Notes: generated by a model not told the origin, from the sequence alone. A stretch of DNA of 64,000 bases from Fasciolopsis buskii (GCA_008360955.1 LUCM01000769.1:131936-195935); one strand, 5' to 3'; positions 33,601-42,179 are shown, counted from the first letter of the stretch. Made by a program: numbers and translations.

Positions 33601-34708
33601 CGATTGGGATAGGCGGCTGTGTAAAACCTATCTGGAGGAATATCTGGTCCCAGAAATGCTTGATGGTGACCACATGCTTGCCCCGGGATTTCGTGTTCCA
33701 CAGAATACGGATTACAAAGGATATCATCAGTACATAGACGACTGCCTACCGGCAGAATCACCCTATCTGTACGGCCTACACCCGAATGCAGAGATGGAAT
33801 TTTTGACAAATGCGTCCGAGAAATTGTTTCGAACGGTGTTTGAAATGCAACCACGAGACTCGGCTGGCGGAAAAAGTGGGAGCGGAGGACGGGATGAAAA
33901 ACTACAAACCACATTGGATGAGATTGCCGAGAAATTGCCTGACGAATTCAATATGCCCGAACTTCAAGCCAAAGTGCCACCGGAAGAACGGACTCCGTAT
34001 GTGGTGGTCGCATTCCAAGAATGCGAACGAATGAACATGTTGATTCGTGAGATGCGCCGTTCCCTCAAAGAGCTCTCGCTTGGACTCAAAGGCGAATTGA
34101 CTACAACTCCGGAAATGGAAGCACTTTCCAATGCTTTGGTTTTGGATAGTGTGCCGGAAAACTGGGTCAAACGAGCCTACCCGAGTTTGTTCCCCCTGGG
34201 TATCTGGTATGCAGATATGTTGTCTAGAGTTAAAGAACTGGATAATTGGACCAATGACTTTGCCTTGCCAAACAGTGTGTGGCTCGGTGGATTGTTCAAT
34301 CCCCAATCATTTCTGACTGCAATCATGCAACAAACTGCTCGCAAAAATGAATGGCCTCTGGATCGTATGGTGCTTCAGTGTGATGTGACCAAGAAAACAC
34401 GGGATGAAATGAGCTCCCCACCTCGTGAGGGGGCTTATATCCACGGTCTGTACATGGAAGGAGCCCGTTGGGATATACAAACGGGAATGATAGCTGAGGC
34501 TAGACTGAAGGAATTAGCTCCAATAATGCCGGTTATTTTTCTCAAAGCAATTCCGATCGATCGACAAGATCTACGCAGCACATACGCCTGTCCCGTTTAC
34601 AAGACGAAACAACGTGGTCCAACCTACGTGTGGACGTTCAATATGAAAACCAAAGAAAAGTCGGCTCGATGGGTTCTGGGTGGTGTAGCATTACTTCTAC
34701 AAGTCTAG
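483..34708 (+). CDS. DNAH9: Outer-arm axonemal dynein beta heavy chain (3' part, 11 exons)
   Basis: This gene encodes the motor subunit of ciliary or flagellar outer dynein arms, which uses ATP hydrolysis to slide axonemal doublets. Joining 483-668, 1615-1761, 2996-3328, 3505-3672, 5246-5440, 6867-7070, 9624-12716, 16612-17085, 23796-24269, 25675-25914 and 29303-34708 gives an open frame of 3,639 residues ending in TAG. Family members have about 4,460 residues, so the first 800 or so are upstream and the start codon is not in the window. P-loops are visible in AAA1 (GPAGTGKT), AAA2 (GNAGTGKS), AAA3 (GNAGTGKT) and AAA4 (GVGGSGKQ). The stalk and microtubule-binding domain follow, then AAA5, AAA6 and the C-terminal domain. 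Every intron is GT-AG and phase 0. From remembered family sequence it is closest to DNAH9 (for example the exon 10 segment [16 protein letters not shown]), but DNAH11 or DNAH17 orthology cannot be excluded without a tree. Confidence 0.95.
669..1614 (+). other. Intron with a weak tRNA-like repeat remnant
   Basis: This intron of 946 bases has no recognisable coding content. Around 1080-1145 a B-box-like motif (GGTTCAAATC) sits 3' of a ggtgtctcag motif, as in old tRNA-derived SINEs. I see no cloverleaf, so it is not called a tRNA gene. Confidence 0.5.
1615..1761 (+). CDS. DNAH9: Dynein heavy chain exon 2 of window (tail)
   Basis: The exon has 49 codons in phase 0, starting [10 protein letters not shown] and ending PVPGTNYL. 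It matches the conserved tail stretch in which a Pro-(Asp/Glu)-Met/Ile-Val-Phe block is followed by a predicted helix (GIIDDIYKQ). The acceptor is gatctacag and the donor is cta|gtaagc. Homology to beta heavy chains is continuous across the junction with the previous exon. Confidence 0.9.
1762..2995 (+). other. Intron containing a diverged SINE copy
   Basis: This intron of 1,234 bases carries an old copy of the tRNA-derived SINE at about 2370-2510 (listed separately). The open frames at 1937-2368 and 2557-2892 show no known domain and are taken as chance. Confidence 0.7.
2370..2510 (+). mobile_element. Diverged copy of tRNA-derived, hammerhead-bearing SINE
   Basis: The segment shows the same order as the better copies at 23.2 and 49.1 kb: a tRNA-like head (gtaatggttaagacgtt, then a decayed B box near 2427-2437), a gggcgcg block, then a tail with tctaacaacaatgaac and tgctgtacat. 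The tail aligns to the hammerhead region of the other copies, but its core reads CAATGA instead of CTGATGA, so it is inactive. It is an old copy with many differences, recognised by order rather than by identity. Confidence 0.55.
2996..3328 (+). CDS. DNAH9: Dynein heavy chain exon 3 of window (tail)
   Basis: The exon has 111 codons in phase 0, from EKMVDDARL through [10 protein letters not shown] to YEKIYEE, within the tail before the linker. The segment [17 protein letters not shown] is a conserved helix of beta-type chains. The acceptor is cttgtag before 2996 and the donor is gaa|gtgagt. Reading on into the intron gives lysine-rich sequence and a stop, which supports the donor. Confidence 0.92.
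3505..3672 (+). CDS. DNAH9: Dynein heavy chain exon 4 of window (tail)
   Basis: The exon has 56 codons in phase 0, from [10 protein letters not shown] through [20 protein letters not shown] to LSEFIQ. It is the conserved helix pair before the linker in axonemal heavy chains. The acceptor is tttcacag and the donor is cag|gtgagt. It follows exon 3 after an intron of only 176 bases (3329-3504). Confidence 0.92.
3673..5245 (+). other. Intron, mostly featureless
   Basis: This intron of 1,573 bases holds a T-rich segment at about 4433-4500 resembling the 5' part of a second SINE-like family (see 51641-51835). The open frame at 4038-4418 on the minus strand has no recognisable domain. Nothing else stands out. 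Confidence 0.5.
5246..5440 (+). CDS. DNAH9: Dynein heavy chain exon 5 of window (tail/linker start)
   Basis: The exon has 65 codons in phase 0, from [18 protein letters not shown] through [15 protein letters not shown] to HQLLE. The EGDYDGLV and [17 protein letters not shown] blocks are nearly invariant in beta chains at the start of the linker region (DHC_N2). The acceptor is actcatcag and the donor is gaa|gtaagt. The frame is also open upstream to 5162, but homology begins at 5246. Confidence 0.92.
5441..6866 (+). other. Intron containing a SINE copy
   Basis: This intron of 1,426 bases contains the SINE at about 5760-6125 (listed separately). The rest shows no coding content. A short run of C at about 6823-6843 precedes the acceptor and forms part of its pyrimidine tract. 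Confidence 0.6.
5760..6125 (+). mobile_element. Full-length but diverged tRNA/hammerhead SINE copy
   Basis: The head (aaagccttcgtcctag, ctgcagagaagtcatctatca) matches 23.02 kb and 50.27 kb. A tRNA-like part follows (tagtgaaatggcttgg, gacgttcga), then gtggatatggactgctga and a tail ending acaatttcgtgaaat. The hammerhead region at about 6010-6075 is degraded: CTGACTC replaces CTGATGA, and GAAGC replaces GAAAC. It is the only copy besides 23.0 kb that has all parts in order, so it helps to set the ends of the family. Confidence 0.65.
6867..7070 (+). CDS. DNAH9: Dynein heavy chain exon 6 of window (linker)
   Basis: The exon has 68 codons in phase 0, from [20 protein letters not shown] through [20 protein letters not shown] to YELLDE. 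It is strongly conserved linker sequence; the [10 protein letters not shown] block is typical of outer-arm beta chains. The acceptor is gtgaatag before 6867. The donor gag|gtttgt is the weakest in the gene, but homology and frame both require it. Confidence 0.92.
7071..9623 (+). other. Intron without recognised features
   Basis: In this intron of 2,553 bases the ORFs on both strands (for example 7367-7549 and the overlapping pair at 8334-8547) have no recognisable domain. I see no repeat family I can name, so the segment is unassigned. Confidence 0.5.
9624..12716 (+). CDS. DNAH9: Dynein heavy chain exon 7 of window (linker, AAA1, AAA2)
   Basis: This uninterrupted exon has 1,031 codons in phase 0. 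Exon residues 1 to about 560 are the linker (DHC_N2). AAA1 follows with P-loop GPAGTGKT at 11454-11477, Walker B CFDEFNRI from 11604 and the TMNPGYAGR sensor block near 11760. This is the main ATPase site of the motor, and all key residues are intact. AAA2 has P-loop GNAGTGKS at 12297-12320 and Walker B region [10 protein letters not shown] near 12513. The exon ends VNPQ before donor cag|gtgagt. The acceptor tttgcag gives [12 protein letters not shown], which keeps the family spacing after YELLDE of the previous exon. Antisense and out-of-frame ORFs across it are shadows. Confidence 0.97.
13846..14070. repeat. Perfect 86-bp inverted repeat
   Basis: The arms at 13846-13931 and 13985-14070 are identical in opposite orientation over 86 bases with no mismatch, which I checked base by base. 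Perfect identity means the event is recent or the arms are kept alike by conversion. Transcribed within the dynein pre-mRNA it would form a long hairpin. Confidence 0.95.
13897..13943 (-). ncRNA. Hammerhead-core-like fold in the inverted repeat
   Basis: On the minus strand the order is GCCAA, CTGATGA, TGAGAAA, a 7-bp hairpin (GACTACC/GGTAGTC with a CAC loop), GAAA, C and GTTGGC, where GCCAAC pairs with GTTGGC. The CTGATGA and GAAA boxes flanking a stem recall a hammerhead core. Seven unpaired bases between core and stem II, and the lack of a clear third stem with a cleavage triplet, argue against activity. Only the left arm has the CTGATGA half; the right arm stops before it. Confidence 0.35.
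16612..17085 (+). CDS. DNAH9: Dynein heavy chain exon 8 of window (AAA2-AAA3)
   Basis: The exon has 158 codons in phase 0, from [20 protein letters not shown] through [21 protein letters not shown] and [15 protein letters not shown] to DPELPLQ. It is the end of AAA2 and the linker into AAA3. The acceptor ctctcgcctag and donor cag|gtcagt fit, and conserved blocks run on into the next exon without gap. Confidence 0.95.
18530..19880 (-). mobile_element. Decayed Ty3/gypsy pol (RT and RNase H)
   Basis: Reading the minus strand from 19880 down, fragments in several frames follow the order of a gypsy [16 protein letters not shown], then [42 protein letters not shown], the catalytic block AYQDNI (19440-19454; AYQDDI is usual), [13 protein letters not shown], and [20 protein letters not shown] (in 18933-19226). 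RNase H follows with [20 protein letters not shown] (in 18700-18871). Stops and frameshifts break it throughout, and the last catalytic Asp is replaced, so it is dead. It lies antisense to the dynein gene. No integrase or LTRs were identified. Confidence 0.85.
21959..22072. repeat. Left arm of PLE-flanking inverted repeat
   Basis: The arm runs from ctatatattaggaaaaa through tttaggaggg, ggattagtcagataaaaaca and gatttgtggtgtta to gaatacac and gtgttc. Its reverse complement is present at 23362-23479 with scattered differences. Confidence 0.85.
22288..22980 (+). pseudogene. PLE RT C-terminus and GIY-YIG endonuclease ORF
   Basis: The 230-codon open frame has no required start of its own; it is the 3' part of a PLE polyprotein. 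Residues 1 to about 70 correspond to the RT thumb and linker ([20 protein letters not shown] is the usual block after the RT). Residues about 125-190 form the GIY-YIG-like domain, with Tyr-Ile-Gly-Arg-Thr and a downstream Arg and His. The endonuclease of this family nicks target DNA for target-primed reverse transcription. The frame is intact over the whole domain, which suggests a fairly young copy, but the upstream RT is frameshifted and lacks its 5' portion. Confidence 0.85.
23012..23350 (+). mobile_element. tRNA-derived SINE copy, intact tRNA-like head
   Basis: The copy begins about 30 bases after the PLE ORF with ttatatccaaagccttcgtc. A tRNA-like region follows with A box cagcgtaatgg (about 23179-23189) and B box ggttcgcgtcc (23221-23231), the internal promoter of RNA polymerase III. 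The 3' part has the hammerhead blocks: GCACTG (23253-23258), CTGATGA (23259-23265), a stem II hairpin (23266-23279) and GAAA (23280-23283). It then goes straight to CAGTGC (23284-23289). The 8 bases forming stem III and the cleavage triplet are missing, so self-cleavage is not expected. The tail ends near gacgaattatttcttgaaa. Confidence 0.8.
23362..23479. repeat. Right arm of PLE-flanking inverted repeat
   Basis: This is the reverse complement of the left arm at 21959-22072. Blocks such as tttttatctgactaatcca and tccctcctaaagaaa match, with a few substitutions and small indels. It ends in ccaaatatatag. Confidence 0.85.
23796..24269 (+). CDS. DNAH9: Dynein heavy chain exon 9 of window (AAA3)
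   Basis: The exon has 158 codons in phase 0 and starts [20 protein letters not shown]. The AAA3 P-loop GNAGTGKT is at 23883-23906 and Walker B ([13 protein letters not shown]) near 24070-24108. AAA3 is the regulatory ATPase site. One unusual residue is visible: TYFTVQP, where the family normally has YGTVQP just after Walker B. The exon ends [15 protein letters not shown]. The acceptor is cgtgtcacag and the donor is cag|gtaggt. Confidence 0.96.
24270..25674 (+). other. Intron with a SINE tail fragment
   Basis: This intron of 1,405 bases has a tail fragment of the tRNA/hammerhead SINE at about 24705-24800. No other named feature is seen. Confidence 0.55.
24705..24800 (+). mobile_element. SINE 3'-tail remnant
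   Basis: The order aaaccgtagaagcactgt, then ctgatgattcct, then acagttcttccgcggtttcc matches the tail of the SINE copies at 49.2 and 50.5 kb. The hammerhead stem II and GAAA box are not preserved. Confidence 0.45.
25675..25914 (+). CDS. DNAH9: Dynein heavy chain exon 10 of window (AAA3 end)
   Basis: The exon has 80 codons in phase 0, from [16 protein letters not shown] through [18 protein letters not shown]. It is the C-terminal part of AAA3, and its RHF start completes the SRLQ|RHF motif of the previous exon. The FPGQEAL and [10 protein letters not shown] wording favours DNAH9/DNAH11 over DNAH17. The acceptor is gatcgtacag and the donor is cag|gttagt. Confidence 0.96.
26370..26815 (-). mobile_element. 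LINE reverse transcriptase C-terminal remnant
   Basis: Minus-strand reading gives [16 protein letters not shown], then [43 protein letters not shown] and NNSEVRR, followed in another frame by a RLRWL-HV block. This is the C-terminal tail of the non-LTR retrotransposons abundant in flukes. The open stretch 26518-26703 covers the central part; frameshifts break both ends. It is dead, and its 5' part (RT fingers, palm and endonuclease) is absent. Confidence 0.85.
27040..27059 (+). repeat. GAT trinucleotide microsatellite
   Basis: About six copies of GAT occur in tandem within an intron. Confidence 0.9.
27313..27480 (+). repeat. Possible second-family SINE-like copy
   Basis: T-rich start (ttttaatcttttacctttta) followed by ggaaataaattgtatcatg and ggatacccggccaattgaggg, in the same order as at 51641-51835. 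The B-box position is not preserved. Identity is low, so this is tentative. Confidence 0.35.
28950..29040 (+). repeat. Dispersed repeat shared with 48.7 kb
   Basis: Blocks gaccggtttggcggttattgct and aaaaaattcccc...gaagca recur at 48715-48800 with about one difference in five. The element type is unknown. Confidence 0.5.
29303..34708 (+). CDS. DNAH9: Dynein heavy chain last exon (AAA4-C-terminus)
   Basis: This single exon has 1,801 codons plus TAG. The acceptor tttcctccag precedes [10 protein letters not shown], which completes the NIFQ|G motif. By exon residue: AAA4 P-loop GVGGSGKQ at about 137-144 (29711-29734); stalk helix CC1 about 377-480; microtubule-binding domain about 480-600; CC2 about 600-660; AAA5 from about 662 ([14 protein letters not shown]); AAA6 from about 985 ([18 protein letters not shown]); C-terminal domain to [12 protein letters not shown]. 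Coils, stalk register and C-terminus have the usual family length. Lack of introns over 5.4 kb contrasts with the short 5' exons. The open frame extends upstream to 29174, but that part is intron. Confidence 0.97.
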   Translation, partial: GFLFATADCLKQPLDLIRLWMHESSRVYADKMVDRTDVETFDRLLHDTAKKHFDDVNEEQLFQVPNMYCHFTQGIGEPKYAPVEHIPDLVRILNEALDNYNELNAVMNLVLFEDAIAHILRINRILESPRGNALLVGVGGSGKQSLSRLAAFISSLEVFQITLRKGYGIPDLRADLAGLYLKAGLKNTGTVFLLTDAQVADEKFLVLVNDLLASGEIPDLLPDDEMENVINGMRGEVKSQGLPDTRENCWAYFIDKVRRLLKVILCFSPVGSTLRVRARKFPAVVNCTSIDWFHEWPQEALLSVSHRFLSNITLLPEELRPSVSKFMSSVHQSVNEMNVLYLQNERRHNYTTPKSFLEQIQLYGNMLRDKHADLMGKMNRLENGLQKLESTAQQVDDLKAKLAAQEVELGQKNEDANKLLAIVGAETEKVSGEKEFANQEEQKVAVIKAEVAKKQRDCEIDLAKAEPALIAAQEALNTLNKNNLTEMKSFGSPPPAVVNVAAAVMVLLAPGGKIPRDRSWKAAKAGIMGKVDLFLDNLINYDKENIHENCLKAIQEYLKDPEFDPDFIRSKSTAAAGLCSWVINIVTFYNIYCDVKPKRDALDAANEELRQATEKLESIQKKIQELEATLNELTNKFEIATREKQRCQDEADATFKTIELANRLVGGLASENVRWAEQVEQYKKQAVTLPGDVLLTSAFLSYVGCFTKRYRTMLIDQHWVPFLKTLQPSIPITSDLDPLQMLVDDAIVATWNNEGLPSDRMSIENATILTSTERWPLIIDPQLQGIKWIKTRYDTGLRVVRLGQKGYLDRIEQAISAGDTVLLESIEETVDPVLDPLLGRMTIKKGRAIRLGDKEVEYSPQFRLILQTKLANPHYKPEMQAQTTLINFTVTRDGLEDQLLASVVSKERPDLEQLKADLTRQQNEFKITLKSLEDSLLARLSAAEGNFLGDYALVENLEKNKRTAIEIGEQVEKAKITEVKINEARELYRPAAARASLLYFILNDLSKINPIYQFSLKAFRSVFEVAIDRTEAADEVRDRVKNLIESITFSVYTYTSRGLFEKDKLIFTAQMAFQILSMNKEIDPIELDFLLRFPVMPNTTSPVDFLTNNGWGGIKALSSMEAFRNLDKDIEGSAKRWKKYVDGECPEKEKLPQGWKSKNALQRLCIMRALRPDRMTYAVTDFVAEKLGQKYVEGTGMPFATSFEESGPAIPIFFILSPGVDPLKDVESLGKKLGFTGDRGNFHNVSLGQGQEVVAEKAMELASSQGHWVVLQNIHLVAKWLTTLEKRMEEYAEVGHANYRLFISAEPASSPEFHIIPQGILENAIKITNEPPTGMFANLHKALNNFTQETLEMCSRENEFKTILFGLCYFHAVICERRKFGPQGWNRGYPFNTGDLTISVNVLYNYLEANSKVPWEDLRYLFGDIMYGGHITDDWDRRLCKTYLEEYLVPEMLDGDHMLAPGFRVPQNTDYKGYHQYIDDCLPAESPYLYGLHPNAEMEFLTNASEKLFRTVFEMQPRDSAGGKSGSGGRDEKLQTTLDEIAEKLPDEFNMPELQAKVPPEERTPYVVVAFQECERMNMLIREMRRSLKELSLGLKGELTTTPEMEALSNALVLDSVPENWVKRAYPSLFPLGIWYADMLSRVKELDNWTNDFALPNSVWLGGLFNPQSFLTAIMQQTARKNEWPLDRMVLQCDVTKKTRDEMSSPPREGAYIHGLYMEGARWDIQTGMIAEARLKELAPIMPVIFLKAIPIDRQDLRSTYACPVYKTKQRGPTYVWTFNMKTKEKSARWVLGGVALLLQV

Positions 34709-34738
34709 GCTAAAAGTCTTTCTGTCCCTTAAGTATGA

Positions 34739-34744
34739 AATAAA
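34739..34744 (+). other. Poly(A) signal of the dynein gene
   Basis: AATAAA lies 31 bases after the stop codon (34706-34708) and is the first such signal downstream, implying a very short 3' UTR of about 45-60 bases. Confidence 0.65.
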
Positions 34745-37700
34745 GGAAGGAGTGAACATGACTTGCGTACGATGTACTCAGAATCATATATTGTTTGTGT
34801 ATATCTCGTAATTGTGCATTTTTTATCCCTGCTGAATATAAGTGAATTATGCACTGCCTTACTGCCCCCATGTCGAACTGGAAAACGGGACTGATACAGA
34901 GTCTGCTGCTTGCACGAGCAGCACAATTATCCCGGATAATAATTTGGTCCTACCATGGAGTCTGAAAGCACCAATATTTCTGGTTTCTTTGACAAGTGAG
35001 GAGAAATTGTTAATAGCCAGATTCGTTTGTGCTCAAATCCTATTCGATCAAATTGGCTACAAGAAATCCGCTGCTTTTATCAAATCAAATACAATGTCAG
35101 TCTGATAGCAGTTATCATACGGATCAGTAACATGAAACCTATTTCACCTTTGCTCCGGTGAGCAACTGGCCTTATGCTATTCTTAAATCTGAATTGAGAT
35201 GCCCGTTCAAATCTGTCCGCTTTTTCGGACAGGGCGATATATGCCCTATTCAGGTACCTAGTTCATCATGTAAAACCTGAACACAATTTCTTAGTTTGGT
35301 TCACGGGAACCGGAAACTAATGAGTTTATTACAAATGTTTCTGACAAAGCTATTGGCAGATTACAAACAGTTGCAAATCCAGTTCGCTGGTTTCCATCGC
35401 TTGCCGCCCATTTTTGATAATCGGATTGCACGAGATGGCATCCTAGAACGTTGCAGTTTGTCAACTCATTTTCTAACCTTTAATTTCCCCGGGGGAATTC
35501 CAACAGATGGTGACAAGAATCAGTTCAAAAAGCACGTTTTTATTTAATCTGCTTATATGTTTTCTCGGGATGATTTGCACTTAGCGGTTCACGCGGTGAT
35601 AACGGTCCAATTAGTGACTGGAACCGATCTGAGGAATGCAAGGTAATCAACAAGGTTCACACTCAACACTTTCATGGTACAAAATCCGGCAATAGACATT
35701 GGAGCCAGTGACGTTCTAGGCGTATTCTGTTGGACTGTAGTTTGGAATTGCCCACCGTTGTTCGACTACGCGCGTTTGCTTCTGTACACGGCCAAATAGA
35801 GGCCCGCACGCGCACCACTAAGTGACCCGAGTACTGGGGCAATTTGAATGAAGTTCACATTGTTTTTTTGAAACCAGGCTGCTTGCTTTTTTAACCCATT
35901 GGAATGGGTACATCGTGCCACTAAATGGTTCTAGTATTTCCAGGCCGAATGAGAAGGATGGGGAAGAGGAGCCGTCAGGAGTAGAATTATGCTGGGAAAG
36001 CGCGCGCGAGATGGGAAGAGGTTTTGGAATACTGTCTCTAGGGTAAGAAATCAGAGCTACAAAAGATAGCATTTGGAAATGCCTTCGTTGCTTTGGCCGG
36101 TATCCTACGTACGTGCCGGAGGGGACGCAACAGCGAGCTTTGTTGTGTGAATGGGGCAATTTACTAGCCGTGATTGGAGGACATCATAACAAGGAACCAA
36201 CAAGTCGGGAGAGTAAAATCATTCACGTATCCACTCAACAAAAACAGAAAAGCAGAATAACCAGAATCAGGTTACCTAAACATACGCTCAGAAATTACTC
36301 GTCCCGCGATGTTGTTCATTCGCGTGCGGTCAAGTCCCAGTGGCTTATTTGCGAACGTCCCGTTTAATACTAGACGTGCGCAAACAGGAGCTGCAATCTC
36401 ATAGTTGCCATGTCAATAAAAATGTGGGCCCGGCCGAATTGTTCGCTATGATACTATTGATCCGAAACCGTTGGTGACTGTCCGGAACGAAGGCCATGAA
36501 ACGTAGCATTTTTCCCAGTTATTCTCTCCTAATTGTGTCACAACGTTCTTCTTTTATAAGTGCCAGAAATTGAACCAACCAACAAGTTCAATTAGGCAAA
36601 AGCATGTTGACCAATCGGGCCAACAAGCAACTGTCGAAATTCGACAAAAGGCTACTGGTTAATTCATTTCATTACAGTGAAATGCGCTTGAATCCTTCCA
36701 TCATGTGATATGGAACAACTTGACACAACAACATCTTTTTGGCGATTACCCATTGCTCATTTCCAACACCCGTCAGTCAGATCATGTCCTAATTGAATAC
36801 CGCACAGATAATCACGGTAAACTTGTGTGGTTACGACCAACTCAGAGGTTCCAGATCACATCAATCTTCTCTTTTTAATAGAAATTCATTTGATTTTGAG
36901 AAACTTAGTCATCATGTGATATTCGGTCACTGCGACCTTCCTTACAGACTGCATAAAATGATTTTCACTTATAGTGAGTGAGCAATGAATATTGTCAAGA
37001 CAGCTGGACAAGGAAATAGTCATTGGTCCGTTTGATTTTGACAAGAAATTATCGTCTCGGTACTAACTACTGTCGCGTGAACGGTCTCTCATAGAGGAGA
37101 TGAACCGCTAGATCATAATGTGAAAACATACGGTCTCCGATTATTGGGCAAGGCGGGTTATCCCGGGCCTTTTGCCGTTACACTTTTATCGGTGCACACT
37201 GCTTGCCGAGATTGTTCGCGCTGTTCGGAACGGTTTCATCTGATAACATTGTAATTTGTGACTATTAGGTCATGTGTCCTTGGGAAGTTCATTTGAGAAT
37301 CTTTTTTGTTACACACTGATTTACCGTATAAGGAAGGATAACCCCATGATCAAATAGCATTCTGCGAATAGAGACTGTGGGGAATAGTCACGTAAGAACC
37401 ACTTTGTTCAGTTTCTCTTTAAGAAAAGAGAGCAATTCTAAGTGGATGAAAAACAGCGAAGGTGGATGTTCCGCAGCCTGGAATTTATGAATATAAATGT
37501 AGACTACGAGAGCGAAGTGCGAAACTTTTAGTTAGGAATTTGGTAAGAACCCTTAGAAGTCTGAGAAAGATCGGAAAACGCGGGGATAATGTACTGGAAC
37601 GGTCTAAGCAGACTCCGAAGAACAAAAACCAAATCATTAGCAGTAGAAAAGGGTCAGTGAAGTAGCCACCCGACGACGGACCGGTGGCTGTTGATTGGAT

Positions 37701-38823
37701 ATTAAGGAAGGGTCACTGATCAGCTGGATGGCGTTGCGTAAAACCCGGCAAAGCACAAAAGTAGAAGTAGACGAAGCCCCATTCCACATCTGGCTGTCAT
37801 ATTCAAGTAAAAAGCGGATTTGAGGTTTGCACAATAGAAGATGGACAAGAGTAAAAAAACCTCTCGATCTGCGAGTGTCCCATGAAAGTTACTTTCTTTA
37901 GTGATCAGAACAAGTTGGTGGGGACTGGCAACTGAGGATTTTCTTCTATCCCATTACCTCTGTTTTTATATGCCATTGCTTTCCGTGGTTTTCAGTCTCC
38001 TCCCTAGACGACAGAAAAGCTTCTTTTCAGAAGGTGACCCTTCTTCTATCGGATAGCTAATCGGTCCCACCTTTTGGTCTTTTCAAAGTGAACATTATAT
38101 CAAACCAATATATCTAGCCTTGGTACACTGAATAGGCGACTATTCTTGATTGGGAATAACAGACCTCAAAATGTTATTATTATTACTATTCCTCATGTTA
38201 TCTTTAATATGACTATTATGAGACAACACGATGAATGGTGATGTCTAGAAACTCAGTCCAGCTTATTTTTCAAGCTAACTTCTTGATCGCGCAGCCAGTC
38301 CGCAAGGAAGAGCATAAACTTGGTGGATAGTTGTTGGTTCAACTCTCCTTAGATGGTTTTTCTCGTCTGGGTTATCAAAAGACCAACAAGAATAATTCTA
38401 AGGACAGCAAGAAAACTGCACTTCTGTTCGTGCGGTCATTTCTTGCGTTCACCATGTGTGTCTGTCTCAAGCATTTTGCAAATTCGGATAGAAAAAACAG
38501 GTTGGTTAAAACAAATCATAATAGTGTCCTAAAAATGAAGCGAGTAAATCTTGAACTTTTTCACCTGTGTAGAATCTCTATTTTTTTATCACTTCAACAG
38601 ACCCTAAATTCACCGCCGAATCGATTGGTCGGTAAACTAAAACACCAAATTTCGATTCGAAAAACCATACACAATTCTGGTCGTCTAGGCGTTGTCGTTA
38701 CGACCAACATGTATGTCACGGTCCGTGTTGTCGTCGTGGTCAGTGACAGAATGCCTTCCAGCCCAAATGACACACGCCGTGTTCAACACTTGTCTAGGCT
38801 GAACTGGAGTCCACAAATGGGGC

Positions 38824-38858
<35 letters not shown>

Positions 38859-40850
38859 GGGCCTCCTCGAGGGGAAATCGGGAATTTCAATTAGTATTTA
38901 GCCAAACAGTTTATATTCACTCAGAATCAGTGAACCATGCACACAGAGACGATAAACAGTCCCGGACGATTTCAGTTTACGCTTTGTCTGGTAGCTCGTG
39001 CCGAATTATTTGTTTTGTCAATTAATCGATTCGTTCTCCCCTGCACGCTCGCCCCCCTTCGGGATTGAAGTGAAATGAAGATGGAGACTCAGAAAATCGG
39101 AAGAAAAAATTCGATAGTTTTTAACACTGCGTCCGGTGCACACCTGAACTTGACGTGCCGCGAATGTGATACAATGTGCTAAACAAATACGAAGATGGCA
39201 GATTCGAACTTGTGTGAAAGCTAAGAAATGCAATCATTGAAAAGAATGTACTTGCTGGCAAGCAAACTAGATGAAGTTGAATTTCTGGCTCAAACTACCG
39301 CAAGACACGCGGTGGAGTCTGGAAGTTTTCAAACCGAGCTAGCCAGATTAGGCTCGTAATCGGGTGGAGAAAAACCGCTTCAGAAAAATAAGAAAAGAGG
39401 GAAATCAGTACATACAGATCAATAGTTATAGATTTGATTTATTTACGACGGAAATAACTCACCATGTATTCACATACCACCGAAGAGGTTGAACTAATCA
39501 AACTGAATCTCAGTTCCCTGAGGTCAAGGGGCGAAGGCTCGTGGTTCAAGTAAAAGAATGAAGGTTCATTCGCGAGCCCAAGGTCGACGGGGAAGTACAG
39601 GGTCAAGGCGGACGTACAAATGCGGGACATTAACTGAACACACTCATTGACCGTGTTACCTAGACTGATGATGAAACGTTTATCATCAAAACTCAATGAT
39701 CAGAACCTAATGAAAACAATGACCTGAGATACGAAAGACAAATTTTGAAAATCAGTAAAACCAAGTAGAAAAAAATTGTTAATGGCGCCAGTAAAAGTAA
39801 CGTGAGGCAACTGATAGGTGAACGCCCTGTCCGCTTTAAGTAATTTGTAATCGCGTGTTCGAACTTCAAACGACCGAGGTCGCGTGATTCGCACAATTAC
39901 TGCTCCTTAAATCCTTCCAGATTATTCCAAAAGTAACGTGGGTTAGTGTTCGAGTGATAACATCGTTAAAAAATCGATGCAACTTCGGGACTGGTTGAAG
40001 AAGGAGCTTATTTGAATTGGCCGGATTTGGAAAAAGATTGCTATTTTACCTTTAGATAGTTTTCGCACAGCGCACCTCGTTGGTCAGCTGATCTTATCAG
40101 TGATCGGTAAATTTATCTTTGCCTGCTGGTTTTATATCAGTCTGGAATAAAGGATTGAAAATTCAGTTAGTTAGTACACATCCCAAAACGGATGCTACTG
40201 GCAGTAATCGAACCGCGATTCAACAGCCCACAGGACAGATGCACTATCACTGAGACACCTTGGGCATGGCTGTCGAAAGTGAACCTCAGCTGTTGCGTGA
40301 CGACTGCAGGAGTAGACCTTGGTTGTGGATCTGTCTTCGTTTAAGGATGTCAGTCGAATTATGGGATAATTAGGCTGATCATCGTTTGGATCAGCTGCTC
40401 AATGATGTGTGTTAAACGGGATCGAAACCATTTGGGGTGTTTTGTTCTCAAGTTGCACCGAGTGTTTTAAAAACGGTTTAGAAACTCCTTGACTGGATGT
40501 GTGCGTTCATCAAGTCAGTTTTAAAAGGAGTTGAGTTGAAATAATATGACCTATTACTTTCATATTCCGTCAAATTTGTCAGGATTGTGTGCTGCTTATA
40601 GTTCGAAACAATGATCAGTCAAGCACTAATATAGACAAGAAACCGAGTGCGTGTACTTGAAAAACGGCAAGAACCAATTATAACTGAGAATGTCAGATGG
40701 ATAACAAAAAGCACTGCTCTCTTTCTTCCGTCACCTATAACAGAAGGATAGGTAAAGAACTTTTATTGTTAAAATTGAAGAGTTTTCCCGCTTAATGCGT
40801 ACTCCTCCTATCCCGGCTCCGGTAGTAACGATACGTGGTACTCATCAAGC
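34745..40850. other. Intergenic, no recognised gene
   Basis: The ORFs here (for example 35818-36159 minus, 37462-37665 plus and 38331-38894 plus) show no known domain and no splice-linked partner that I could follow. An AG microsatellite lies at 38828-38854. A tRNA-like motif with B box ggttcgattac and an A-box-like tgtctcagtgatag lies on the minus strand at about 40195-40265; I read it as a SINE relic, not a tRNA gene. Confidence 0.5.
38828..38854 (+). repeat. AG dinucleotide microsatellite
   Basis: About 13 uninterrupted AG repeats. Confidence 0.95.
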
Positions 40851-41000
40851 TCATCCCTCTTCACCTTTTTACTTCCTTTATTACATAAACAAAGGTGTGC
40901 ATCGGTTTCGGGAAGAGGATCGGGGCCAACAGAAGGCTCCCGAGTTAGAAATTGGCTGGCGATGTGAATGTTCCAACACACGACTTTATCCGTTTGACCG
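40850..41000 (+). repeat. Second-family SINE-like copy (partial)
   Basis: The segment cacctttttacttcctttat followed by a gcatcg block, then ggatcggggccaacagaagg, parallels 51641-51730. The copy is truncated before a recognisable B box. Confidence 0.45.
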
Positions 41001-42179
41001 TCGCCGGTCGAATGGTCCTCTGAAGAAATCAGTCCACATTTTCCGACGAATCTCTGATGAGAATGACGGACAAATAACTTCATTTGCCATCTGTGTGCAT
41101 GGTGTAAAAGTAGAATCACTCGACATCCAGTTTGTCTATATTTTTAGGTAACTTTAAGTGTTTTCTCGACTAAAATGCTCATGGTAATTATCAAGGAGTC
41201 GAAAACCTTCCTGAAGACGCTTCAACAACGAAAATGCCAATTACTATTCAATCAACTTACCGACAATGGTTTCATTGTCATTAAGCAATGACAGACCGGC
41301 ATATTCCAGGCTGCAGTACAATCAAGACGCCTGCTCGTGAACCAGTCATTCCATTCGCACATCAGTTTCAGGTTCACCAGCGATTGATAAAATACAGCCT
41401 AACTTTCAAAACAACTGGCGAAACAGTTGGTATCGGACACGTCGGTCCTAATTGCCTCAGCTAGGGCAACCAGCTGGAAATAACCAGCAGTATACCAGAT
41501 TCGCGCACCATGAGCGCGCGAATGCCACCGTCAGCCTGCTTCATAGGAATCTTTTTTCTGCCACTGACTAGAATACCAAAAAGTATTGTGGGATTACTAT
41601 CCAAGAAATTCACCAACGCATAACAGACTAAGTTACCTGTTCCCATTAAATAACATCTATCAAAATCTATGACAAACTTGCGCTTACTCTGAACCTCGGA
41701 CTACAACGTAATTTACACTGGATATGTCCTGTTGTTGACCTGCCTTATGCTACCATACGTATCAATTTTCTTGGATATTTCAACCTGGGAGTTCTGCCAT
41801 CAGGACATCGTCTGGAGGATGAGACTAAATAAGCACCAACCTTTGTCACATCGTCGACAGAACCACCACGCTCTCCAGTGCCGATCACTCCAATCATTAA
41901 TGCCTGCTATCACGAGCTACTAAGCAGTTTTCCTGACAGTCTTTAGGCCTGAACTTCCAACAACCTCCCACATTACACTCACGTGCGGCCTTTCCCATGA
42001 TTGTCTTCCTAGGCATCCCACAGGCCTATAATAACTAAGGACGAGTCGCACTGTGTGCTAGATCTAGGATCATTCGGTTTTCATCTAGCCATGTACATAC
42101 ACAATACACTTGATATTCAGAAAAATCAATCTAGGGCCGGAGACCTTGAGGTGACTATCGCGCGCTGAACGACAGCAAC

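Noticed and set aside
30055..34306. Many antisense and out-of-frame ORFs across the last dynein exon
   Set aside because: They are shadows of the coding strand, which matches dynein throughout.
38331..38894. 187-codon plus-strand ORF
   Set aside because: It ends in translated AG microsatellite and has no domain; treated as non-coding.
40195..40265. Possible minus-strand tRNA gene
   Set aside because: A- and B-box-like motifs are present, but arms do not pair well; probably a SINE relic.
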